Assembly: GCA_037013495.1 (NCBI GenBank)
Contig: JAZDXN010000022.1
Span: forward strand, 62,001-126,000
Source of the DNA: Hippophae tibetana
Taxonomy: Eukaryota > Streptophyta > Magnoliopsida > Rosales > Elaeagnaceae
Direction of reading: 5' to 3'
DNA length: 64,000 nucleotides
Shown here: positions 11,126 to 24,725 of the stretch, piece after piece
Layout: the number at the start of each line of letters is the position of its first letter
Position numbering within the stretch: the first letter of the stretch is position 1
The notes under the pieces: model-generated
The model's database searches: none
Told to the model about the DNA's origin: nothing
The model's input: the letters and a program-made list of their open reading frames with translations, nothing else
Position numbers and translations under genes: made by a program

Positions 11126-14100
11126 TTTATATCAAACAAAATAAGACATTTTGTTAGTTAAATAACACTAAACTAATTTATTTTGACCACAATTAGTTGG
11201 GAAAACTATGATTTTGTGTTATATTAACTTTTATATATATAAGTGTTTTGTAGTGAGATAATTTATGAAATTTTATAATCCTTATTTGTATTTTTAGAAT
11301 TATTAGACTTAATACTAATTATAAAGTCAATAAATCTAATAAATAGGTTTAATTTTTGTTTTGCGTAATTTAATTGTACATTGTACCATCATGTCTACAA
11401 TCTCCTTCTATTTAAATTTTCATTTTTTAATTTCATCTAATATTAAGATACATGTGGTATGTATGATATTTCACCCTCAATTGGTAAATAATTATTTCAT
11501 TTAATCTAATATATATATTTATAGCTTTTACTTATGTTTTAATTATTTTAATTATGTCATACAGGAAAAACTTTAGGTTTTATTTATTGTTTTTAACATT
11601 TTTAATAATATTTAGTAAAAACTAGTACGCGTTAATTAATTTATATGAGATTATTATATGATATTTGATTTTTATAAAACCAAATTAGACATTTGGTTAG
11701 CTAAATTATATTAAATTAATTTATTTTGTCTCAAATTAGTTGGTAAAAATAATGATTTTAAAAGACGATAACTTATGAAATTTTGTAATTCTAATTTATG
11801 TTTAGAAAATTATTAGATGTTGTCATAATTATAAACTAACACGTGAAATATTTTTTCGATAATAAAAACTAAATATGCCTAAATAATCATATAGTGTTGC
11901 TTGATATAGGTTTAAAAATTATTTTCATAATTTAAATAATTTAATTGCATATTTCACCATCATCTAATATTAAGATTTGTGAATGATATTTAACCATTAA
12001 TTAGTAAATAATTATTTTATTTAATCTAATATATATATTTATAGTTTTTACTTGTGTCATTTTTTTAATTTATTTCGTATAAAGGAAATGTTTTATGTGT
12101 TTAGCATTTTTAATAACATTTAGTATAAACTAGTACGTATTAGTTTATTTATTTGAGATTATTATATCATATTTCATTTATATCAAACAAAATAAGACAT
12201 TTTGTTAGTTAAATAACACTAAACTAATTTATTTTGACCACAATTAGTTGGGAAAACTATGATTTTGTGTTATATTAACTTTTATATATATAAGTGTTTT
12301 GTAGTGAGATAATTTATGAAATTTTATAATCCTTATTTGTATTTTTAGAATTATTAGACTTAATACTAATTATAAAGTCAATAAGTCTAATAAATAGGTT
12401 TAATTTTTGTTTTGCGTAATTTAATTGTATATTGTACCATCATGTCTACAATCTCCTTCTGTTTAAATTTTCATTTTTTAATTTCATCTAATATTAAGAT
12501 ACATGTGGTATGTATGATATTTCACCCTCAATTGGTAAATAATTATTTCATTTAATCTATAATATATATTTATAGCTTTTACTTATGTTTTAATTATTTT
12601 AATTATGTCATACAGGAAAAACTTTAGGTTTTATTTATTGTTTTTAACATTTTTAATAATATTTAGTAAAAACTAGTACGCGTTAATTAATTTATATGAG
12701 ATTATTATATGATATTTGATTTTTATAAAACCAAATTAGACATTTGGTTAGTTAAATTATATTAAATTAATTTATTTTGTCTCAAATTAGTTGGTAAAAA
12801 TAATGATTTTAAAAGACGATAACTTATGAAATTTTGTAATTCTAATTTATGTTTAGAAAATTATTAGATGTTGTCATAATTATAAACTAACACGTGAAAT
12901 ATTTTTTCGATAATAAAAACTAAATATGCCTAAATAATCATATAGTGTTGCTTGATATAGGTTTAAAAATTATTTTCATAATTTAAATAATTTAATCGCA
13001 TATTACACCATCATCTAATATTAAGATTTGTGAATGATATTTAACCGTTAATTAGTAAATAATTATTTTATTTAATCTAATATATATATTTATAGTTTTT
13101 ACTTGTGTCATTTTATTAAATTATTTCGTATAAAGGAAATATTTTATGTTTTTAGCATTTTTAATAACATTTAGTATAAACTAGTACGTATTAGTTTATT
13201 TATTTGAGATTATTATATTATATTTCATTTTTATCAAACAAAATAAGACATTTTGTTAGTTAAATTATACTAAACTAATTTATTTTGACCCGAATTAGTT
13301 GGGAAAACTAATGATTTTGTCTTATATTAACTTATATATATATAAGTATTTTGTAGTGAGATAATTTATGAAATTTATAATCCTTATTTATATTTTTAGA
13401 ATTATTAGACTTAATACTAATTATAAAGTCCATAAATCTAATAAATAGGTTTAAATTTTGTTTTGCATAATTTAATTGTATATTGTACCATCATGTCTAC
13501 AATCTCCTTCTATTTAAATTTTGATTTTTTAATTTCATCTAATATTAAGATACATGTGGTATGTATGATATTTCACCCTCAATTGGTAAATAATTATTTC
13601 ATTTAATCTAATATATATATTTATAGCTTTTACTTATGTTTTAATTATTTTAATTATGTCATACAGGAAAAACTTTAGGTTTTATTTATTGTTTTTAACA
13701 TTTTTAATAATATTTAGTACAAACTAGTACGCGTTAATTAATTTATAAGAGATTATTATATGATATTTCATTTTTATAAAACCAAATTAGACATTTGGTT
13801 AGTTAAATTATATTAAATTAATTTATTTTGTCTCAAATTAGTTGGTAAAAATAATGATTTTGAAAGAAGATAACTTATGAAATTTTGTTTTTTTAATTTA
13901 TGTTTGGAAAATTATTAGATGTTGTCCTAATTATAAAGTAATATGTGAAATAGTTTTTCGATAATAAAAGCTAAATATGCATAAATAATCATACAGTGTT
14001 GCTTGATATAGGTTTAAAAATTATTTTAATAATTTAAATAATTTAATCGCATATTGCACCATCATCTAATATTAAGATTTATTAATGATATTTAACCGTT

Positions 14101-16119
14101 AATTAGTAAATAATTATTTTATTTAATCTAATATATATATTTATAGTTTTTACTTGTGTGATTTTTTTAATTTATTTCGTATAAAGGAAATGTTTTATGT
14201 GTTTAGCATTTTTAATAACATTTAGTATAAACTAGTACGTATTAGTTTATTTATTTGAGATTATTATATCATATTTCATTTTTATCAAACAAAATAAGAC
14301 ATTTTGATAGTTAAATAACATTAACTAATTTATTTTGTCCCGAATTAGTTGGGAAAAATAATGATTTTGTGTTATATTAACTTATATATATATAAGTATT
14401 TTGTAGTGAGATAATTTATGAAATTTTATAATCCTTATTTATATTTGTAGAGTTATTAGACTTAATACTAATTATAAAGTCAATAAATCTAATAAATAGG
14501 TTTAAATTTTGTTTTGCATAATTTAATTGTATTTTGTACCATCATGTCTACAATCTCCTTCTTTTTAAATTTTGATTTTTTAATTTCATCTAATATTAAG
14601 ATACATGTGGTATGTATGATATTTCACCCTCAATTGGTAAATAATTATTTCATTTAATCTAATATATATATTTATAGCTTTTACTTATGTTTTAATTATT
14701 TTAATTATTTCATACAGGAAAAACTTTAGGTTTTATTTATTTGTTTTTAACATTTTTAATAATATTTAGTACAAACTAGTACGCGTTAATTAATTTATAA
14801 GAGATTATTATATGATATTTCATTTTTATAAAACAAAATTAGATATTTGGTTAGTTAAATTATATTAAATTAATTTATTTTGTCTCAAATTAGTTGGTAA
14901 AAATAATGATTTTGAAAGAAGATAACTTATGAAATTTTGTTATTTTAATTTATGTTTGGAAAATTATTAGATGTTGTCCTAATTATAAAGTAATATGTGA
15001 AATATTTTTTCGATAATAAAAGCTAAATATGCATAAATAATCATACAGTGTTGCTTGATATAGGTTTAAAAATTATTTTCAAAATTTAAATAATTTAATT
15101 GCATATTGCACCATCATCTAATATTAAGATTTATGAATGATATTTAACCGTTAATTAGTAAATAATTATTTTATTTTATTTAATCTAATATATATATTTA
15201 TAGTTTTTACTTGTGTCATTTTATTAAATTATTTCGTATAAAGGAAATGTTTTATGTGTTTAGCATTTTTAATAACATTTAGTATAAACTAGTACGTATT
15301 AGTTTATTTATTTGAGATTATTATATCATATTTCATTTTTATCCTACAAAATAAGACATTTTGTTAGTTAAATTACAGTAAACTAATTTATTTCTTCCCG
15401 AATTAGTTGGGAAAAATAATGATTTTGTGTTATATTAAGTTATATATATATAAGTGTTTTGTAGTGAGATAATTTATGAAATTTATAATCCTTATTTGTA
15501 TTTTTAGAATTATTAGACTTAATACTAATTATAAAGTCAATAAATCTAATAAATAGGTTTAAATTTTGTTTTGCATAATTTAATTGTATATTGTACCATC
15601 ATGTCTACAATCTACTACTATTTAAATTTTGATTTTTTAATTTCATCTAATATTAAGGTACATGTGGCATGTATGATATTTCAACCTCAATTGGTAAATA
15701 ATTATTTCATTTAATGTAATATATATATTTATTGCTTTTACTTATGTTTGAATTTTTTTTAATTATTTCATACAGGAAAAACTTTAGGTTTTATTTATTT
15801 ATTTTTAACATTTTTAATAATATTTAGTACAAAATAGTACGCGTTAATTAATTTATAAGAGATTATTGTATGATATTTCATTTTTATAAAAGAAAATTAG
15901 ACATTTGGATAGTTAAATTATATTAAATTAATTTATTTTGTCTCAAATTAGTTGGTAAAAATAATGATTTTAAAAGAAGATAACTTATGAAATTTTAATA
16001 GTCTAATTTATGTTTGGAAAATTATTAGATGTTGTCATAATTATAAACTAACACGTGAAATATTTTTTCGATAATAAAAACTAAATATGCCTAAATAATC
16101 ATACAGTGTTGCTTGATAT
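9805..16119 (+). repeat. Higher-order repeat block II, copy 1 (six dimers, 6,315 bp)
   Basis: This copy runs from the middle of unit 10, through units 11-15, to the middle of unit 16. Private markers prove the period: GGTTAGCTAAATT at 11695 recurs at 18010, and ACAAAATAGTACGCG in unit 16 recurs in unit 22. The left limit is the change GATAAAGG (9804) to GATATAGG (16119). Unit 16 is itself chimeric. Its first part matches the unit 5 and 10 subtype, and from about 16030 it switches to the CATAATTATAAACTAACACG type. Unit 15 has a 5-bp duplication in ATTTTATTTTATTT near 15172. Confidence 0.9.
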
Positions 16120-19100
16120 AGGTTTAAAAATTATTTTCATAATTTAAATAATTTAATCGCATATTGCACCATCATCTAATATTAAGATTTATGAATAATA
16201 TTTAACCGTTAATTAGTAAATAATTATTTTATTTAATCTAATATATATATTTATAGTTTTTACTTGTGTGATTTGTTTAATTTATTTCGTATAAAGGAAA
16301 TGTTTTATGTGTTTAGCATTTTTAATAACATTTAGTATAAACTAGTACATATTAGTTTATTTATTTTTAGATTATTATATCATATTTCATTTTTATCAAA
16401 CAAAATAAGACATTTTGTTAGTTAAATAACACTAAACTAATTTATTTTGACCCCAATTAGTTGGGAAAACTTTGATTTTGTGTTATATTAACTTTTATAT
16501 ATATAAGTGTTTTGTAGTGAGATAATTTATGAAATTTTTTAATCCTTATTTGTATTTTTAGAATTATTAGACTTAATACTAATTATAAAGTCAATAAATC
16601 TAATAAATAGGTTTAAATTTTGTTTTGCGTAATTTAATTGTATATTGTACCATCATGTCTACAATCTCCTTCTATTTAAATTTTGATTTTTTAATTTCAT
16701 CTAATATTAAGATACATGTGGTATGTATGATATTTCACCCTCAATTGGTAAATAATTATTTCATTTAATCTAATATATATATTTATAGCTTTTACTTATG
16801 TTTTAATTATTTTAATTATGTCATACAGGAAAAACTTTAGGTTTTATTTATTATTTTTAACATTTTTAATAATATTTAGTAAAAACTAGTACGCGTTAAT
16901 TAATTTATATGATATTATTATATGATATTTGATTTTTATAAAACCAAATTAGACATTTGGTTAGTTAAATTATATTAAATTAATTTATTTTGTCTCAAAT
17001 TAGTTGGTAAAAATAATGATTTTAAAAGACGATAACTTATGAAATTTTGTAATTCTAATTTATGTTTAGAAAATTATTAGATGTTGTCATAATTATAAAC
17101 TAACACGTGAAATATTTTTTCGATAATAAAAACTAAATATGCCTAAATAATCATATAGTGTTGCTTGATATAGGTTTAAAAATTATTTTCATAATTTAAA
17201 TAATTTAATTGCATATTTCACCATCATCTAATATTAAGATTTATGAATTATATTTAACCGTTAATTAGTAAATAATTATTTTATTTAATCTAATATATAT
17301 ATTTATAGTTTTTACTTGTGTCATTTTTTTAATTTATTTCGTATAAAGGAAATGTTTTATGTGTTTAGCATTTTTAATAACATTTAGTATAAACTAGTAC
17401 GTATTAGTTTATTTATTTGAGATTATTATATCATATTTCATTTATATCAAACAAAATAAGACATTTTGTTAGTTAAATAACACTAAACTAATTTATTTTG
17501 ACCACAATTAGTTGGGAAAACTATGATTTTGTGTTATATTAACTTTTATATATATAAGTGTTTTGTAGTGAGATAATTTATGAAATTTTATAATCCTTAT
17601 TTGTATTTTTAGAATTATTAGACTTAATACTAATTATAAAGTCAATAAATCTAATAAATAGGTTTAATTTTTGTTTTGCGTAATTTAATTGTACATTGTA
17701 CCATCATGTCTACAATCTCCTTCTATTTAAATTTTCATATTTTAATTTCATCTAATATTAAGATACATGTGGTATGTATGATATTTCACCCTCAATTGGT
17801 AAATAATTATTTCATTTAATCTAATATATATATTTATAGCTTTTACTTATGTTTTAATTATTTTAATTATGTCATACAGGAAAAACTTTAGGTTTTATTT
17901 ATTGTTTTTAACATTTTTAATAATATTTAGTAAAAACTAGTACGCGTTAATTAATTTATATGAGATTATTATATGATATTTGATTTTTATAAAACCAAAT
18001 TAGACATTTGGTTAGCTAAATTATATTAAATTAATTTATTTTGTCTCAAATTAGTTGGTAAAAATAATGATTTTAAAAGACGATAACTTATGAAATTTTG
18101 TAATTCTAATTTATGTTTAGAAAATTATTAGATGTTGTCATAATTATAAACTAACACGTGAAATATTTTTTCGATAATAAAAACTAAATATGCCTAAATA
18201 ATCATATAGTGTTGCTTGATATAGGTTTAAAAATTATTTTCATAATTTAAATAATTTAATTGCATATTTCACCATCATCTAATATTAAGATTTGTGAATG
18301 ATATTTAACCATGAATTAGTAAATAATTATTTTATTTAATCTAATATATATATTTATAGTTTTTACTTGTGTCATTTTTTTAATTTATTTCGTATAAAGG
18401 AAATGTTTTATGTGTTTAGCATTTTTAATAACATTTAGTATAAACTAGTACGTATTAGTTTATTTATTTGAGATTATTATATCATATTTCATTTATATCA
18501 AACAAAATAAGACATTTTGTTAGTTAAATAACACTAAACTAATTTATTTTGACCACAATTAGTTGGGAAAACTATGATTTTGTGTTATATTAACTTTTAT
18601 ATATATAAGTGTTTTGTAGTGAGATAATTTATGAAATTTTATAATCCTTATTTGTATTTTTAGAATTATTAGACTTAATACTAATTATAAAGTCAATAAA
18701 TCCAATAAATAGGTTTAATTTTTGTTTTGCGTAATTTAATTGTATATTGTACCATCATGTCTACAATCTCCTTCTATTTAAATTTTCATTTTTTAATTTC
18801 ATCTAATATTAAGATACATGTGGTATGTATGATATTTCACCCTCAATTGGTAAATAATTATTTCATTTAATCTAATATATATATTTATAGCTTTTACTTA
18901 TGTTTTAATTATTTTAATTATGTCATACAGGAAAAACTTTAGGTTTTATTTATTGTTTTTAACATTTTTAATAATATTTAGTAAAAACTAGTACGCGTTA
19001 ATTAATTTATATGAGATTATTATATGATATTTGATTTTTATAAAACCAAATTAGACATTTGGTTAGTTAAATTATATTAAATTAATTTATTTTGTCTCAA

Positions 19101-22100
19101 ATTAGTTGGTAAAAATAATGATTTTAAAAGACGATAACTTATGAAATTTTGTAATTCTAATTTATGTTTAGAAAATTATTAGATGTTGTCATAATTATAA
19201 ACTAACACGTGAAATATTTTTTCGATAATAAAAACTAAATATGCCTAAATAATCATATAGTGTTGCTTGATATAGGTTTAAAAATTATTTTCATAATTTA
19301 AATAATTTAATCGCATATTACACCATCATCTAATATTAAGATTTGTGAATGATATTTAACCGTTAATTAGTAAATAATTATTTTATTTAATCTAATATAT
19401 ATATTTATAGTTTTTACTTGTGTCATTTTATTAAATTATTTCGTATAAAGGAAATATTTTATGTTTTTAGCATTTTTAATAACATTTAGTATAAACTAGT
19501 ACGTATTAGTTTATTTATTTGAGATTATTATATTATATTTCATTTTTATCAAACAAAATAAGACATTTTGTTAGTTAAATTATACTAAACTAATTTATTT
19601 TGACCCGAATTAGTTGGGAAAACTAATGATTTTGTCTTATATTAACTTATATATATATAAGTATTTTGTAGTGAGATAATTTATGAAATTTATAATCCTT
19701 ATTTATATTTTTAGAATTATTAGACTTAATACTAATTATAAAGTCCATAAATCTAATAAATAGGTTTAAATTTTGTTTTGCATAATTTAATTGTATATTG
19801 TACCATCATGTCTACAATCTCCTTCTATTTAAATTTTGATTTTTTAATTTCATCTAATATTAAGATACATGTGGTATGTATGATATTTCACCCTCAATTG
19901 GTAAATAATTATTTCATTTAATCTAATATATATATTTATAGCTTTTACTTATGTTTTAATTATTTTAATTATGTCATACAGGAAAAACTTTAGGTTTTAT
20001 TTATTGTTTTTAACATTTTTAATAATATTTAGTACAAACTAGTACGCGTTAATTAATTTATAAGAGATTATTATATGATATTTCATTTTTATAAAACCAA
20101 ATTAGACATTTGGTTAGTTAAATTATATTAAATTAATTTATTTTGTCTCAAATTAGTTGGTAAAAATAATGATTTTGAAAGAAGATAACTTATGAAATTT
20201 TGTTTTTTTAATTAATGTTTGGAAAATTATTAGATGTTGTCCTAATTATAAAGTAATATGTGAAATATTTTTTCGATAATAAAAGCTAAATATGCATAAA
20301 TAATCATACAGTGTTGCTTGATATAGGTTTAAAAATTATTTTAATAATTTAAATAATTTAATCGCATATTGCACCATCATCTAATATTAAGATTTATTAA
20401 TGATATTTAACCGTTAATTAGTAAATAATTATTTTATTTAATCTAATATATATATTTATAGTTTTTACTTGTGTGATTTTTTTAATTTATTTCGTATAAA
20501 GGAAATGTTTTATGTGTTTAGCATTTTTAATAACATTTAGTATAAACTAGTACGTATTAGTTTAAGTATTTGAGATTATTATATCATATTTCATTTTTAT
20601 CAAACAAAATAAGACATTTTGTTAGTTAAATTACAGTAAACTAATTTATTTCTTCCCGAATTAGTTGGGAAAAATAATGATTTTGTGTTATATTAAGTTA
20701 TATATATATAAGTATTTTTTAGTGAGATAATTTATGAAATTTTATAGTCCTTATTTATATTTGTAGAATAATTAGACTTAATACTAATTATAAAGTCAAT
20801 AAATCTAATAAATAGGTTTAAATTTTGTTTTGCATAATTTAATTGTATATTGTACCATCATTTCTACAATCTCCTTCTATTTAAATTTTGATTTTTTAAT
20901 TTCATCTATTATTAAGATACATGTGGTATGTATGATATTTCACCCTCAATTGTTAAATAATTATTTCATTTAATCTAATATATATATTTATAGCTTTTAC
21001 TTATATTTTAATTATTTCATACAGGAAAAACTTTAGGTTTTATTTATTTGTTTTTAACATTTTTAAAAATATTTAGTACAAACTAGTACGCGTTAATTAA
21101 TTTATAAGAGATTATTATATGATATTTCATTTTTATAAAACAAAATTAGATATTTGGTTAGTTAAATTATATTAAATTAATTTATTTTGTCTCAAATTAG
21201 TTGGTAAAAATAATGATTTTGAAAGAAGATAACTTATGAAATTTTGTTATTTTAATTTATGTTTGGAAAATTATTAGATGTTGTCCTAATTATAAAGTAA
21301 TATGTGAAATATTTTTTCGATGATAAAAGCTAAATATGCATAAATAATCATACAGTGTTGCTTGATATAGGTTTAAAAATTATTTTCAAAATTTAAATAA
21401 TTTAATTGCATATTGCACCATCATCTAATATTAAGATTTATGAATGATATTTAACCGTTAATTAGTAAATAATTATTTTATTTTATTTAATCTAATATAT
21501 ATATTTATAGTTTTTACTTGTGTCATTTTATTAAATTATTTCGTATAAAGGAAATGTTTTATGTGTTTAGCATTTTTAATAACATTTAGTATAAACTAGT
21601 ACGTATTAGTTTATTTATTTGAGATTATTATATCATATTTCATTTTTATCAAACAAAATAAGACATTTTGTTAGTTAAATTACAGTAAACTAATTTATTT
21701 CTTCCCGAATTAGTTGGGAAAAATAATGATTTTGTGTTATATTAAGTTATATATATATAAGTATTTTTTAGTGAGATAATTTATGAAATTTTATAATCCT
21801 TATTTATATTTGTAGAATTATTAGACTTAATACTAATTATAAAGTCAATAAATCTAATAAATAGGTTTAAATTTTGTTTTGCATAATTTAATTGTATATT
21901 GTACCATCATGTCTACAATCTACTACTATTTAAATTTTGATTTTTTAATTTCATCTAATATTAAGGTACATGTGGCATGTATGATATTTCAACCTCAATT
22001 GGTAAATAATTATTTCATTTAATGTAATATATATATTTATTGCTTTTACTTATGTTTGAATTTTTTTTAATTATTTCATACAGGAAAAACTTTAGGTTTT

Positions 22101-22427
22101 ATTTATTTATTTTTAACATTTTTAATAATATTTAGTACAAAATAGTACGCGTTAATTAATTTATAAGAGATTATTGTATGATATTTCATTTTTATAAAAA
22201 AAATTAGACATTTGGATAGTTAAATTATATTAAATTAATTTATTTTGTCTCAAATTAGTTGGTAAAAATAATGATTTTAAAAGAAGATAACTTATGAAAT
22301 TTTAATAGTCTAATTTATGTTTGGAAAATTATTAGATGTTGTCATAATTATAAACTAACACGTGAAATATTTTTTCGATAATAAAAACTAAATATGCCTA
22401 AATAATCATACAGTGTTGCTTGATATA
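16120..22427 (+). repeat. Higher-order repeat block II, copy 2 (six dimers, about 6,308 bp)
   Basis: This is the second copy of the six-dimer group, in units 16-22. It matches copy 1 closely for units 17-19 and 22. Small differences include CTAATAAATAGG against CCAATAAATAGG near 18700 and CATCATGTC against CATCATGCC near 22960. It differs in patches in the B halves of units 20 and 21, described among the findings. Unit 20 is 8 bp short (1,043 bp), which changes the offset from 6,315 to 6,307 bp. Matching continues about 790 bp into a third copy and ends in unit 23 near 23215. Confidence 0.9.
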
Positions 22428-23140
22428 GGTTTAAAAATTATTTTCATAATTTAAATAATTTAATCGCATATTGCACCATCATCTAATATTAAGATTTATG
22501 AATAATATTTAACCGTTAATTAGTAAATAATTATTTTATTTAATCTAATATATATATTTATAGTTTTTACTTGTGTGATTTGTTTAATTTATTTCGTATA
22601 AAGGAAATGTTTTATGTGTTTAGCATTTTTAATAACATTTAGTATAAACTAGTACATATTAGTTTATTTATTTTTAGATTATTATATCATATTTCATTTT
22701 TATCAAACAAAATAAGACATTTTGTTAGTTAAATAACACTAAACTAATTTATTTTGACCCCAATTAGTTGGGAAAACTTTGATTTTGTGTTATATTAACT
22801 TTTATATATATAAGTGTTTTGTAGTGAGATAATTTATGAAATTTTTTAATCCTTATTTGTATTTTTAGAATTATTAGACTTAATACTAATTATAAAGTCA
22901 ATAAATCTAATAAATAGGTTTAAATTTTGTTTTGCGTAATTTAATTGTATATTGTACCATCATGCCTACAATCTCCTTCTATTTAAATTTTGATTTTTTA
23001 ATTTCATCTAATATTAAGATACATGTGGTATGTATGATATTTCACCCTCAATTGGTAAATAATTATTTCATTTAATCTAATATATATATTTATAGCTTTT
23101 ACTTATGTTTTAATTATTTTAATTATGTCATACAGGAAAA

Positions 23141-24191
23141 ACTTTAGGTTTTATTTATTATTTTTAACATTTTTAATAATATTTAGTAAAAACTAGTACG
23201 CGTTAATTAATTTATATGAGATTATTATATGATATTTGATTTTTATAAAACCAAATTAGACATTTGGTTAGTTAAATTATATTAAATTAATTTATTTTGT
23301 CTCAAATTAGTTGGTAAAAATAATGATTTTAAAAGACGATAACTTATGAAATTTTGTAATTCTAATTTATGTTTAGAAAATTATTAGATGTTGTCATAAT
23401 TATAAACTAACACGTGAAATATTTTTTCGATAATAAAAACTAAATATGCATAAATAATCATACAGTGTTGCTTGATATAGGTTTAAAAATTATTTTCATA
23501 ATTTAAATAATTTAATCGCATATTGCACCATCATCTAATATTAAGATTTATGAATAATATTTAACCGTTAATTAGTAAATAATTATTTTATTTAATCTAA
23601 TATATATATTTATAGTTTTTACTTGTGTGATTTGTTTAATTTATTTCTTATAAAGGAAATGTTTTATGTGTTTAGCATTTTTAATAACATTTAGTATAAA
23701 CTAGTACGTATTAGTTTATTTATTGTTAGATTATTATATCATATTTCATTTTTATCAAACAAAATACGACATTTTGTTAGTTAAATAACACTAAACTAAT
23801 TTATTTTGACCCGAATTAGTTGGGAAAACTAATGAATTTGTCTTATATTAACTTTTATATATATAAGTGTTTTGTAGTGAGATAATTTATGAAATTTATA
23901 ATCCTTATTTGTATTTTTAGAATTATTAGACTTAATACTAATTATAAAGTCAATAAATCTAATAAATAGGTTTAAATTTTGTTTTGCATAATTTAATTGT
24001 ATATTGTACCATCATGTCTACAGTCTACTTCTATTTAAATTTTGATTTTTTAATTTCATCTAATTTTAAGATACATGTGTTTGTATGATATTTCACCCTC
24101 AATTGGTAAATAATTATTTCATTTAATCTAATATATATATTTATAGCTTTTACTTATGTTTTAATTATTTTAATTATGTCATACAGGAAAA
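23141..24191 (+). repeat. Unit 23, near-copy of unit 1 at a distance of 23,140 bp
   Basis: Unit 23 shares with unit 1 an uncommon combination: TTATATGAGATT in A, ATTTCTTATAAAGG at the A/B border, TTATTGTTAGATT in B, and CTAATTTTAAGATACATGTG plus TTTGTATG near the end. I saw only a few differences, such as TTTAGTATT/TTTAGCATT, AATAAGAC/AATACGAC and CTACAATC/CTACAGTC. The relationship links the left edge of block I with the end of block II, across two different higher-order registers. Confidence 0.85.
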
Positions 24192-24725
24192 ACTTTAGGT
24201 TTTATTTATTATTTTTAACATTTTTAATAATATTTAGTAAAAACTTGTACGCGTTAATTAATTTATATGAGATTATTATATGATATTTGATTTTTATAAA
24301 ACCAAATTAGACATTTGGTTAGTTAAATTATATTAAATTAATTTATTTTGTCTCAAATTAGTTGGTAAAAATAATGATTTTAAAAGACGATACTTATGAA
24401 ATTTTGTAATTCTAATTTATGTTTAGAAAATTATTAGATGTTGTCATAATTATAAACTAACACGTGAAATATTTTTTCGATAATAAAAACTAAATATGCC
24501 AAAATAATCATACAGTGTTGCTTGATATAGGTTTAAAAATTATTTTCATAATTTAAATAATTTAATTGCATATTGCACCATCATCTAATATTAAGATTTA
24601 TGAATAATATTTAACCGTTAATTAGTAAATAATTATTTTATTTAATCTAATATATATATTTATAGTTTTTACTTGTGTGATTTGTTTAATTTATTTCTTA
24701 TAAAGGAAATGTTTTATGTGTTTAG

